Assembly (NCBI GenBank): GCA_964503475.1
Contig: CAZCZU010000008.1
Span: 7,634-71,633 of the forward strand
DNA length: 64,000 nt
Direction of reading: 5' to 3'
Origin: CAZCZU01 sp964503475
GTDB taxonomy: Bacteria > Pseudomonadota > Zetaproteobacteria > Mariprofundales > Mariprofundaceae
Shown: positions 45,782-52,765 of the stretch, one piece after another
How positions within the stretch are numbered: the first letter of the stretch is position 1
Layout of the letters: the number at the start of each line of letters is the position of its first letter
The notes under the pieces: generated by a model
Seen by the model: only the letters and a program-made list of their open reading frames with translations
Told to the model about the DNA's origin: nothing
The model's database searches: none
Translations under genes and position numbers: made by a program

Positions 45782-46746
45782 TGCAATCGGCCCTCGTGAC
45801 CGGTGCCACCGGCTTTATCGGTCGTCAGTTGTGTCAGAAGTTGCAATCACAGGGGGTACGGGTTACTGCTGCCGGTCGTCATCCGACGAATGGCCCGTGG
45901 GATCTCTTTCTCACGTGTGATATGACCGATCCGGCAACCTGTCCTGACCTGGCCGGCATCGATACCGTATTTCATCTCGCCGGTAAGGCACATGCCCTGG
46001 CTGAAACGAAGCAGGATGAAGCTGAATATTTCCGCATCAATAGCGAAGGGACACGGCTGATGCTGGAGGCGGCACGGCAGGCCGGAGTGCGCCGCTTCGT
46101 ACTGTTCAGCAGTGTGAAGGCGGCCGGTGAAGGCGGTTTTGAGTGCCAGGATGAGACGGCTGCCTGCCAGCCGCAGACCCCGTACGGCGCCAGCAAGCTC
46201 GCGGCCGAGAAGCTGGTGCTGGAAGGTGGCTTTGTACCGGAGCCGGTGGTGCTGCGCCCGAGCATGGTTTACGGCCCTTCCGAAAAAGGGAATCTGCCGC
46301 GCATGATCGAGGCGGTTGCAAGGGGCCGTTTCCCGCCGTTGCCGGAGGTCGGCAACCGCCGCTCGATGGTGCATGTCGAGGACATGGTGCAAGCCGCATG
46401 TCTGGCGGCAGAGAAACCGGAAGCCATCGGCCAGGTTTTTATTGTGACAGACGGTACGCCCTATTCGACCCGACAGATGTATGCGTGGATATGTGAGGCG
46501 GTCGGCAAGTCGGTGCCGCAATGGAACCTGCCGTTGCCGGTGCTGGCTATGCTGGCCCGGACAGGGGATATGATCGGATGGCTGCGCGGCCGCCGCTTTG
46601 TGTTTGATTCGGATGCACTCGACAAGCTGATCGGTTCGGCCTGTTACAATTCGGCCAGAATCGAGCAGATGCTGGGCTTCGCGCCTTCCCGTCATCTGTA
46701 CGACAGTCTGCCCGGCATTGTCAGCTATCTGAGGGGGGAGGCATGA
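45781..46746 (+). CDS. UDP-sugar 4-reductase (WbpV/WreQ-like SDR)
   Basis: 321 residues: ALVTGATGFIGRQLCQKLQSQGVRVTAAGRH, DTVFHLAGKAHALAETKQDEAEYFRINSEGTRLMLEAARQAGVRRFVLFSSVKAAGE, the catalytic YGASKLAAEKLVLEGG, and LRPSMVYGPSEKGNLPRMIEAVARGRFPPLPEVGNRRSMVHVEDM. This matches reductases that turn UDP-2-acetamido-4-keto-2,6-dideoxyglucose into UDP-D-QuiNAc (or D-FucNAc). Its neighbours are a WbpL-like initiating transferase and WbpM, the same three-part module as in Pseudomonas and Rhizobium O-antigen loci. Confidence 0.83.
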   Translation: MQSALVTGATGFIGRQLCQKLQSQGVRVTAAGRHPTNGPWDLFLTCDMTDPATCPDLAGIDTVFHLAGKAHALAETKQDEAEYFRINSEGTRLMLEAARQAGVRRFVLFSSVKAAGEGGFECQDETAACQPQTPYGASKLAAEKLVLEGGFVPEPVVLRPSMVYGPSEKGNLPRMIEAVARGRFPPLPEVGNRRSMVHVEDMVQAACLAAEKPEAIGQVFIVTDGTPYSTRQMYAWICEAVGKSVPQWNLPLPVLAMLARTGDMIGWLRGRRFVFDSDALDKLIGSACYNSARIEQMLGFAPSRHLYDSLPGIVSYLRGEA

Positions 46747-47720
46747 TCTCGCTGCTGCTGGCCTTGTTCGTTGCCATAACGGTAACCTGGTGGATGAGTT
46801 CGGGGCGTAGTCGCCTGCAGATCATGGATCACCCCAATGCTCGTTCATTGCATGAGCGGCCGGTTCCCCGTAGTGGCGGCATTGCGATTCTGGTAGCGAC
46901 AGTGCTCGGCTGGAGCTGGCTGTTTCTGCAGTATGATCTCTCTTTGACCTTTATCTGGATTGCGGCGGCGGCATGTTCCGTTGCGACGATTTCACTGTTG
47001 GATGACCTGTATGAGTTGTCGGCCCGTGTCAGGTTGCCGGTTCATATGCTGGCTGCCCTGCTGGTGCTGCTTGCCGGCGTTGCATTGCCCTGGGGGCCAA
47101 TCGGTTGGGTCATCTCCTTTTTTGCCATCGTATGGATGATCAATCTCTACAATTTCATGGATGGCATGGACGGTTTTGCCGGCGGTATGACGCTCTTTGG
47201 TTTCCTTTTCCTGGGCGCGGGAGGCTATCTTGCCGGAGATAGCCAGTACGCCTGGATGTGCTGGACAGTGGTTGCGGCGGCAACAGGTTTCCTGGTATTC
47301 AATTTCCCGCCTGCCCGTATATTCATGGGCGATACCGGCTCGGCGACACTGGGAGCGCTCGCGGCAGCATTATCACTATGGGGCATCCACTCGGGCCTGT
47401 TTCCATTCTGGTTCCCTGTGCTGGTCTTCTCCGCCTTTATTGTGGATGCGACGGTGACCCTGATCCGTCGTGCCTTGCGTGGCGAAAAGGTGTGGCAGGC
47501 TCATCGGGAGCATTACTACCAGCGCCTGGTACAGGCCGGCTGGGGACATCGCAAGACCGTGCTGGCTGAATACCTGCTGATGCTGATGACAGGAGCGAGT
47601 GCTTTAAGCTTGCTCGGCTTCTCGCCCGATTATCAAGGGATACTTCTTGGCTTCTGGATCATCGTTTACCTGTGCATTGCTCTGTATGTTGACCGGAAAA
47701 CGAGCGGACTCTCATCCTGA
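46743..47720 (+). CDS. Undecaprenyl-phosphate HexNAc-1-phosphate transferase (WbpL/WecA family)
   Basis: 325-residue polytopic inner-membrane protein with about ten hydrophobic segments. Landmarks: HERPVPRSGGIAILVATVLGWSW, SLLDDLYELSARVRLPVHMLAA (Asp-Asp for Mg), NLYNFMDGMDGFAGGMTLFG and ARIFMGDTGSATLGALAAALSLWG. The family moves a sugar 1-phosphate from UDP-sugar onto undecaprenyl phosphate. Coupling to a WbpV-like reductase suggests D-QuiNAc or D-FucNAc is the first sugar. It is the only initiating transferase recognised in the locus. Overlaps its neighbour by ATGA. Confidence 0.9.
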   Translation: MISLLLALFVAITVTWWMSSGRSRLQIMDHPNARSLHERPVPRSGGIAILVATVLGWSWLFLQYDLSLTFIWIAAAACSVATISLLDDLYELSARVRLPVHMLAALLVLLAGVALPWGPIGWVISFFAIVWMINLYNFMDGMDGFAGGMTLFGFLFLGAGGYLAGDSQYAWMCWTVVAAATGFLVFNFPPARIFMGDTGSATLGALAAALSLWGIHSGLFPFWFPVLVFSAFIVDATVTLIRRALRGEKVWQAHREHYYQRLVQAGWGHRKTVLAEYLLMLMTGASALSLLGFSPDYQGILLGFWIIVYLCIALYVDRKTSGLSS

Positions 47721-47879
47721 AACGGTGAAGCGTGGCCACCTCATCGCCTTTCGTTATTGGTGGAGGTGGGCAGGGGCGACTGTTCTTTTCTGTCTAAAAC
47801 TGAATAAATGCGATTCGTATGACTCCCGGATATGATGGGATTAAGTGATTTATTTCAATATGTTGGACGTCAATTAGTT

Positions 47880-47899
47880 CATTTGCGTTAACGCAAATG
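47880..47899. promoter_or_regulatory. Perfect 20-bp palindrome upstream of the comEA-like gene
   Basis: CATTTGCGTT is followed immediately by its exact reverse complement AACGCAAATG, with no spacer. It lies in the 266-bp gap (47721-47986) after the WbpL-like gene, in an AT-rich stretch, 88 bp before the comEA ATG. No T-run follows, so it is more like a dimeric-regulator operator than a terminator. The rest of the gap holds no gene I can support. Confidence 0.65.
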
Positions 47900-47941
47900 T
47901 TCGATAGACCATGCTGCACTTACGGTTTATTACTGAGCTGA

Positions 47942-47964
47942 CTCGCTGTGCTGGTTACAGCGAG
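47942..47964 (+). promoter_or_regulatory. Leader hairpin just before the comEA ribosome binding site
   Basis: CTCGCTGT and ACAGCGAG (8-bp perfect stem) enclose a 7-nt loop. The stem ends 6 nt before the agaggagg Shine-Dalgarno (47971-47978). No U-tract follows. It could insulate or modulate translation of the small protein, or be chance. Confidence 0.45.
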
Positions 47965-47986
47965 ATCTGCAGAGGAGGTCACGATC

Positions 47987-48295
47987 ATGAAAGTGAAAAG
48001 CGCGATAGCATTATTGTTGTTCGTATGGGGAATGCTGGTTGCCGTTCCGGCAATTGCGGATGGCAAAATCGATATCAATACGGCATCTGCGGCACAACTG
48101 GCTGAGGTCAAGGGAATCGGCCCGAAGCTGTCGGAAGCCATTGTCAGTTATCGTAAGGAGCATGGCGCATTCAAGAACGTCGATGCGTTGTTGCAGGTCC
48201 ATGGCATTGGTGAAAAGAGTCTCAGTCATATCAGGGGAAACCTGATGGCCGGAGCCGCCGGCAAGAGCAAGTCCAAAGCGGGACATGACGACTAG
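47987..48295 (+). CDS. ComEA-like helix-hairpin-helix DNA-binding protein
   Basis: 102 residues. A signal peptide or membrane anchor (MKVKSAIALLLFVWGMLVAVPAIADG) is followed by tandem HhH motifs: DINTASAAQLAEVKGIGPKLSEAIVSYRKEHGAF and DALLQVHGIGEKSLSHIRGNL, then a Lys/Ser tail. This is the small periplasmic ComEA type that binds DNA non-specifically and pulls in transforming DNA. It stands as its own unit inside a sugar locus, with operator-like palindrome and hairpin before it, strong agaggagg, and a terminator after it. Confidence 0.88.
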   Translation: MKVKSAIALLLFVWGMLVAVPAIADGKIDINTASAAQLAEVKGIGPKLSEAIVSYRKEHGAFKNVDALLQVHGIGEKSLSHIRGNLMAGAAGKSKSKAGHDD

Positions 48296-48315
48296 CCCTG
48301 TTTAAGGCTAGGTTT

Positions 48316-48345
48316 AAGGGCGCAGCCGATGCTGCGCCCTTTTTT
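48316..48345 (+). terminator. Rho-independent terminator after comEA-like gene
   Basis: AAGGGCGCAG, 6-nt loop CCGATG, CTGCGCCC, then six T. The GC-rich 8-bp core stem extends to 10 bp through AA/TT. It lies 20 nt after the comEA stop and 24 nt before the WbpM-like start, so that gene needs its own promoter or read-through. Confidence 0.92.
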
Positions 48346-48369
48346 ATGAATTAATGAACGGAAGGATTG

Positions 48370-50247
48370 ATGACCGGATTCTCATTTATCAGAAATCGCT
48401 GGCTTGCCTTTGCCCATGACCTTGCCTGGGTGCCAATGGCGCTGGTGCTGGCATTCTGGTTCCGCTTCAACCTCGAAACGATTCCGACGACCTATTGGCA
48501 TGCCTTGCAGAGCATGCTTGTTATCACCATGCCGATTCAGGTGGCATCGTTCTGGTTCTTCGGGCTCTATCGTGGCATCTGGCGCTATGCTTCGATTCCC
48601 GATCTTGTACGTATCGCCAAGGCGGTCGCGCTCGGATCGGTGCTGACGTTTGTTGCGTTGTTTATCTGGATGCGCCTGGTGGACATTCCCCGTTCGGTAT
48701 TGCTCCTGTATCCGATGTTGCTGGCCGCAGGTTTGGCTATTCCCCGCCTGCTCTATCGATGGCTGAAGGATCGTCATCTGAAGCTGGTTTCGGGTGAGGC
48801 GAAAGCGGCTCTGGTGGTCGGTGCGGGCCGTGCGGGGGAGTTGCTGATTCGCGATCTGCTCAAGGATGAGTTCTACCTGCCTGTGGGCCTGCTGGATGAC
48901 ATGCCGCGCAAGCAGGGCATGGAGATGCATGGCGTGCGCGTCTTGGGCGGTACGGACAGGCTGGCTGAGCTGGTGCCCTCGCTGGGCATTGATGTGGTGT
49001 TGATCGCCATGCCGAGCGCTCCTTCTGCCCTGATGCGGAGGCTGGTGGCCACATGTGCCGAGCTTAAGGTGCCGTGTCGCACACTTCCGAGCGTGGCCGA
49101 ACTGGCCGAGGGCAAGGTGGAGCGCAGTGCCCTGCGTGAACTGCGTATCGAGGATTTGCTTGGCCGGGAAGAGATCAAACTCGATGAAGCGGAAATCCGA
49201 CATCTGATCGGCGGGAAACGGGTGCTGGTGACCGGTGCGGGTGGCTCGATCGGCTCCGAGCTTTGTCGTCAGATTGCAGCGCATGCCCCCGACCAACTGA
49301 TCATGCTCGACAACGGCGAATTCAACCTTTATCGCATCGAGCAGGAGATGGGCAGCCTTCATGCGGATGGGCAGGTAAGCGCCTTGCTGGGCGATATCCG
49401 TGACCATGCCCGCATGCAGTGGCTGTTCGAGCATTACCGGCCGCAGGTGGTTTTTAATGCCGCGGCCTACAAGCATGTACCTCTGGTCGAGGAGAATCCG
49501 GCCGAGGGTGTGAAGACCAATGTGCTCGGCACCTGTCAGCTGGCCGATCTTGCCGTCGAGTTCAACGTGGAGAAGTTCGTGCAGGTGTCGACGGACAAGG
49601 CGGTCAATCCGACCAATGTCATGGGCGCAACCAAAAGGGCGGCGGAGATCTACTGCCAGAATCTCAATGCACGAACAGCCAGCACGGCTTTCATCACTAC
49701 CCGTTTTGGCAATGTGCTGGGCTCGGCCGGCTCGGTGGTGCCGCTGTTTCGCGAGCAGATTGCCCGCGGCGGGCCGGTGACGGTGACCCACCCCGAGATT
49801 ACCCGTTACTTCATGACCATTCCCGAGGCGGTCAGTCTGATCCTGCAAGCCGGAAGCATGGGCAAGGGGGGCGAGATCTTCGTGCTCGATATGGGCGAGC
49901 CGGTGAAGATTGTCGACCTGGCAGCCCAGATGATCCGGCTGGCCGGGCTGGAGCCGGATCGTGATATTCCCATTGCCTTCACCGGTCTGCGGCCGGGCGA
50001 GAAGCTTTATGAAGAGCTGTTCCACGAAGCGGAGTCGCTGGTTGGTACGGGGCATCCCAAGATCATGCAGGCTGGCAGTCGCGAGGTGGCCTGGGAAGAG
50101 ATCCGGCAACTTCTGGAGCGGCTGCAGCAGGCCAGCGAAGCACGCGATATCACCCTGCTGCGCCATGAGCTGAAAGCGCTGGTACCGGAGTTTGTCGGGG
50201 CGCCCGAAGCCACCGATGGCAAACCGGCCGGGGAAGTGCTGCACTGA
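48370..50247 (+). CDS. wbpM: Membrane nucleotide-sugar 4,6-dehydratase (WbpM/PglF/CapD type)
   Basis: 625 residues. Four N-terminal membrane helices (~10-125) are followed by a first Rossmann-like region (ALVVGAGRAGELLIRDLL) and the catalytic SDR domain: KRVLVTGAGGSIGSELCRQI (~285), VFNAAAYKHVPLVEENPAEGVKTNVLGTCQLADLA, VSTDKAVNPTNVMGATKRAAEIYCQ and RPGEKLYEELFHE. Proteins of this family convert UDP-GlcNAc to UDP-2-acetamido-4-keto-2,6-dideoxyglucose, the substrate for a WbpV-like reductase. ATG 48370 follows gaagga. It closes the locus; priA begins 9 nt later. Confidence 0.93.
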   Translation: MTGFSFIRNRWLAFAHDLAWVPMALVLAFWFRFNLETIPTTYWHALQSMLVITMPIQVASFWFFGLYRGIWRYASIPDLVRIAKAVALGSVLTFVALFIWMRLVDIPRSVLLLYPMLLAAGLAIPRLLYRWLKDRHLKLVSGEAKAALVVGAGRAGELLIRDLLKDEFYLPVGLLDDMPRKQGMEMHGVRVLGGTDRLAELVPSLGIDVVLIAMPSAPSALMRRLVATCAELKVPCRTLPSVAELAEGKVERSALRELRIEDLLGREEIKLDEAEIRHLIGGKRVLVTGAGGSIGSELCRQIAAHAPDQLIMLDNGEFNLYRIEQEMGSLHADGQVSALLGDIRDHARMQWLFEHYRPQVVFNAAAYKHVPLVEENPAEGVKTNVLGTCQLADLAVEFNVEKFVQVSTDKAVNPTNVMGATKRAAEIYCQNLNARTASTAFITTRFGNVLGSAGSVVPLFREQIARGGPVTVTHPEITRYFMTIPEAVSLILQAGSMGKGGEIFVLDMGEPVKIVDLAAQMIRLAGLEPDRDIPIAFTGLRPGEKLYEELFHEAESLVGTGHPKIMQAGSREVAWEEIRQLLERLQQASEARDITLLRHELKALVPEFVGAPEATDGKPAGEVLH

Positions 50248-50255
50248 AGCCAGCA

Positions 50256-52385
50256 ATGCCAGGCCAGCCCTGTTATGTCGAGGTGGCGGTCTTCGCTCCG
50301 CTGCCGGGCACCTTTACCTATCAATGGCCATGTACGCTTGGAGAGCCTGAGAAGGGCATCCGTGTTGTGGTGCCGTTCGGCAAGGGCACGCGCTGGGGAA
50401 TGGTTGCCGACATGGCACCGGCGCCGGCCGATGATGCAAAGATCAAGGCGGTCCTGGATCGGCTCGATGCCAAGCCGCTCTACGACGAGGTGCGTAGCCG
50501 TTGGCTGAGCCGTCTGGCCCGCTACTACCTGGCAGGTGTTGGCGAGGCGTGGGAGCTGGCCCTGGCCTGGGCGGCCCACGAGGAGAAGCGCCGTTTCAAA
50601 CCGGCCGTCGATACGTTTACCGGTGACGATGCGGGGCCATTGTCGCAGCTCTTCACCACCCGTCGGGCCGTCTCACTGCATACCCTGCGCCAGCGGGCCG
50701 ATGTGCCGGCATTTCATCACCATATCCGCCAGTGGCAGCAGACCGGCCAGATCGCCGAGGATATCCCGCCACTGCCCAAACATGAGGCCGGCCCCACGCC
50801 AGCGGTGACACTGACCGATGTGCAGCAGCAGGCCGCTGCCGCCATTATCGAAGCAGAGGGTAGCTTCAAGCCCTTCCTGCTCTTTGGCCGTACCGGCTCG
50901 GGCAAGACCGAGGTCTACCTGCAGGCCGCCGAGTCGGTGATCGGGCAGGGTGGCCAGGTACTGATCCTGGTGCCGGAGATCGGCCTGACACCGATGTGGC
51001 TCAATCGTGTTGCCAGCCGTTTTCCCAATGTCGGCGTCTGGCACTCGGGCCTTGGAGAGCGGGAGCGGCAGGCGGTGCGCCATCGCCTGGGTGAGCTGGA
51101 TGTGGTGATCGGTACCCGCTCCGCCCTGTTCCTGCCACTGCCGCGCTTGGCCATGATCGTTATCGATGAGGAGCACGATGGCGCCTTCAAGCAGCAGGAT
51201 GGTATCGCCTATTCGGCCCGCGATGCAGCCCTGCTGCTGGCCCAGGAGCTCTCAATCCCGGTGGTGCTCGGTTCGGCCACGCCATCGCTGGAGAGCTGGC
51301 GCATGGCCGGGGATGGTCATTACAGCCTGTTGAGTCTGCCGGACCGGATTGCCGCCCACGCCATGCAGGCAGCCGAGGTGGTCGATATGCGCGGAGTCGA
51401 GGCGCCGGTCTCGGAAGCCTTGAAAGCTGCCCTGCAGCAGACGCTCGATTCGGGGCAGCAGTCGATCCTGTTTCTCAACCGGCGCGGCTACGCTCCGGCC
51501 CTGCAGTGCACCGCCTGTGGCGATGTGCCGGAGTGCCCGGCCTGCACGCTGCGCCTGACCCTGCACCGCCGGGCCCGTCGCCTGCGCTGCCATGCCTGCG
51601 GCTTCTCCGAGCCCGCCCCCGAGATCTGTCCCCATTGTGGCGAGATGGCCTACCTGCCGCTGGGTGAGGGGACGGAGAAGATCGAGGAGTGGCTGGCGCA
51701 TGAGCTGCCGGCGCTGCGCTTCGCTCGCTTCGATCGCGATGTGATGAGCAGCCACAATCGTCTTGTCGAAACGCTGGACGCGTTCACCCATGGGCGGCTC
51801 GACTGCCTGATCGGCACCCAGATGCTGGTCAAGGGACACCATTTCCCCAACGTCACGCTGGTCGGCGTGGTCAATGCCGACCTGGGTGTGAACCTGCCCG
51901 ATTTCCGGGCCGGCGAGCGCTGGTGGCAGCAGATGACGCAGGTGACGGGCCGTGCCGGGCGCGGCGATCATCCGGGCCGTGTCGTCATCCAGACCCGTTC
52001 ACCCGAGGCGCCATGGCTGTTCCGCCTCGGCGAGGATCAGGCCGAGGCGACCTTGAATGAAGAGCTGGAGCTGCGTCGTATGCTCTCGTTTCCACCCTAT
52101 GCCCGCTGGGTACGTATTGTCTTCTCATCCACCACCTTCGATCGCGCCATGCAGGCGGCCCAGGAGCTGGCCCGTGGCTGCCAGGCCCTGCCGGCCGATA
52201 TCCACGTCAGTGGTCCGATGTCCTGCTCGATGGAGCGCCTGGCCGGCCGTTTCCGGGTCGAGCTGTTGCTGCGCGATCCTTCGCGAAAACTGCTGCCCTG
52301 GCAGCTGGCACCGTTGTTGCGTGCCCAGCGACTGCCGAGCGGCGTGCGCCGACGGGTGGATGTCGATCCGCAGGATATGATGTAG
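50256..52385 (+). CDS. priA: Primosomal protein N' (PriA helicase)
   Basis: 709-residue replication-restart helicase. After an N-terminal 3'-DNA-binding region come Walker A LFGRTGSGKTEVYLQAAE (~210), the DEAH-like IVIDEEHDGAFKQQD, GSATPSLESWRMA and the zinc cluster with eight Cys (CTACGDVPECPACTLRLTLH, CHACGFSEPAPEICPHCG, ~418-460). LIGTQMLVKGHHFPNVTLVGVVNAD and TQVTGRAGRGDHPGRVVIQT are helicase motifs V and VI. Length is normal. Closely follows wbpM with no terminator. Confidence 0.96.
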   Translation: MPGQPCYVEVAVFAPLPGTFTYQWPCTLGEPEKGIRVVVPFGKGTRWGMVADMAPAPADDAKIKAVLDRLDAKPLYDEVRSRWLSRLARYYLAGVGEAWELALAWAAHEEKRRFKPAVDTFTGDDAGPLSQLFTTRRAVSLHTLRQRADVPAFHHHIRQWQQTGQIAEDIPPLPKHEAGPTPAVTLTDVQQQAAAAIIEAEGSFKPFLLFGRTGSGKTEVYLQAAESVIGQGGQVLILVPEIGLTPMWLNRVASRFPNVGVWHSGLGERERQAVRHRLGELDVVIGTRSALFLPLPRLAMIVIDEEHDGAFKQQDGIAYSARDAALLLAQELSIPVVLGSATPSLESWRMAGDGHYSLLSLPDRIAAHAMQAAEVVDMRGVEAPVSEALKAALQQTLDSGQQSILFLNRRGYAPALQCTACGDVPECPACTLRLTLHRRARRLRCHACGFSEPAPEICPHCGEMAYLPLGEGTEKIEEWLAHELPALRFARFDRDVMSSHNRLVETLDAFTHGRLDCLIGTQMLVKGHHFPNVTLVGVVNADLGVNLPDFRAGERWWQQMTQVTGRAGRGDHPGRVVIQTRSPEAPWLFRLGEDQAEATLNEELELRRMLSFPPYARWVRIVFSSTTFDRAMQAAQELARGCQALPADIHVSGPMSCSMERLAGRFRVELLLRDPSRKLLPWQLAPLLRAQRLPSGVRRRVDVDPQDMM

Positions 52386-52765
52386 GGATGTGAGATGTGA
52401 GATGTGAGATGCGACGGGTGACTGGAACGAAGTCATCCTCCCCACCCACGGATGGGTGGCGGGCGAATGCAATGAGCTCGTGAGTGAAGGCGGACATGTG
52501 CCGCCGTAACGATTCAAGCTGCGGGCAGGAGAGCCCGCAGCGGATCAAACAAACTCCCTCCACCCATGGACGGGTGGCGGGGCGGCGAATAGCCGACCCG
52601 TAAGCGCAGCAAGACCGCGCTCTTGCGGAGCGTGTCGTAGTGGAGGGCAGTACGCCCGGAACGGATCTGAACAAAAAGCCTCCTGCCTTTCGCGGTTCAA
52701 ACGAATATCCTGTAGGGTGCGCCAGCAATATCGGTGATGACCGAAGACAACGTATCGGAGGCGGT
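52386..52765. other. priA-uvrA intergenic region with several small repeats
   Basis: 380 bp with no supportable gene. It holds three tandem GATGTGA heptamers (52387-52407); two related inverted repeats, CACCCACGGATGGGTG (52443-52458) and CACCCATGGACGGGTG (52561-52576), each followed by GCGGG; and a GGCGG/CCGCC arm pair near 52490-52505. It also contains the dispersed 31-bp hairpin repeat at 52518-52548. A frame open from GTG 52640 merely extends uvrA upstream and has no ribosome binding site. No clear promoter or SOS box could be assigned. Confidence 0.6.
52518..52548. repeat. 31-bp dispersed hairpin repeat, copy A
   Basis: Identical over 31 bp to 58935-58965. Its core is an 8-bp perfect stem, CTGCGGGC and GCCCGCAG, around AGGAGA, followed by CGGATCAA. 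The preceding ~20 bp (GCCGCCGTA.CGAT.CA) are also nearly shared. It behaves like a REP/small intergenic repeat; no T-run, so not a standard terminator. Confidence 0.8.

Noticed and set aside
47880..47899. Palindrome as a transcription terminator of the WbpL-like gene
   Set aside because: It is AT-rich, has no loop and no T-run, and lies ~160 bp after the stop; an operator fits better.
48382..50256. 624-codon open frame antisense to the WbpM-like gene
   Set aside because: Shadow of a GC-rich gene; the + strand protein has intact membrane helices and SDR motifs.
52640..52765. N-terminal extension of UvrA from GTG 52640
   Set aside because: The extra 42 residues have no UvrA homology that I recognise and no Shine-Dalgarno; ATG 52766 has ggagg and the canonical N-terminus.
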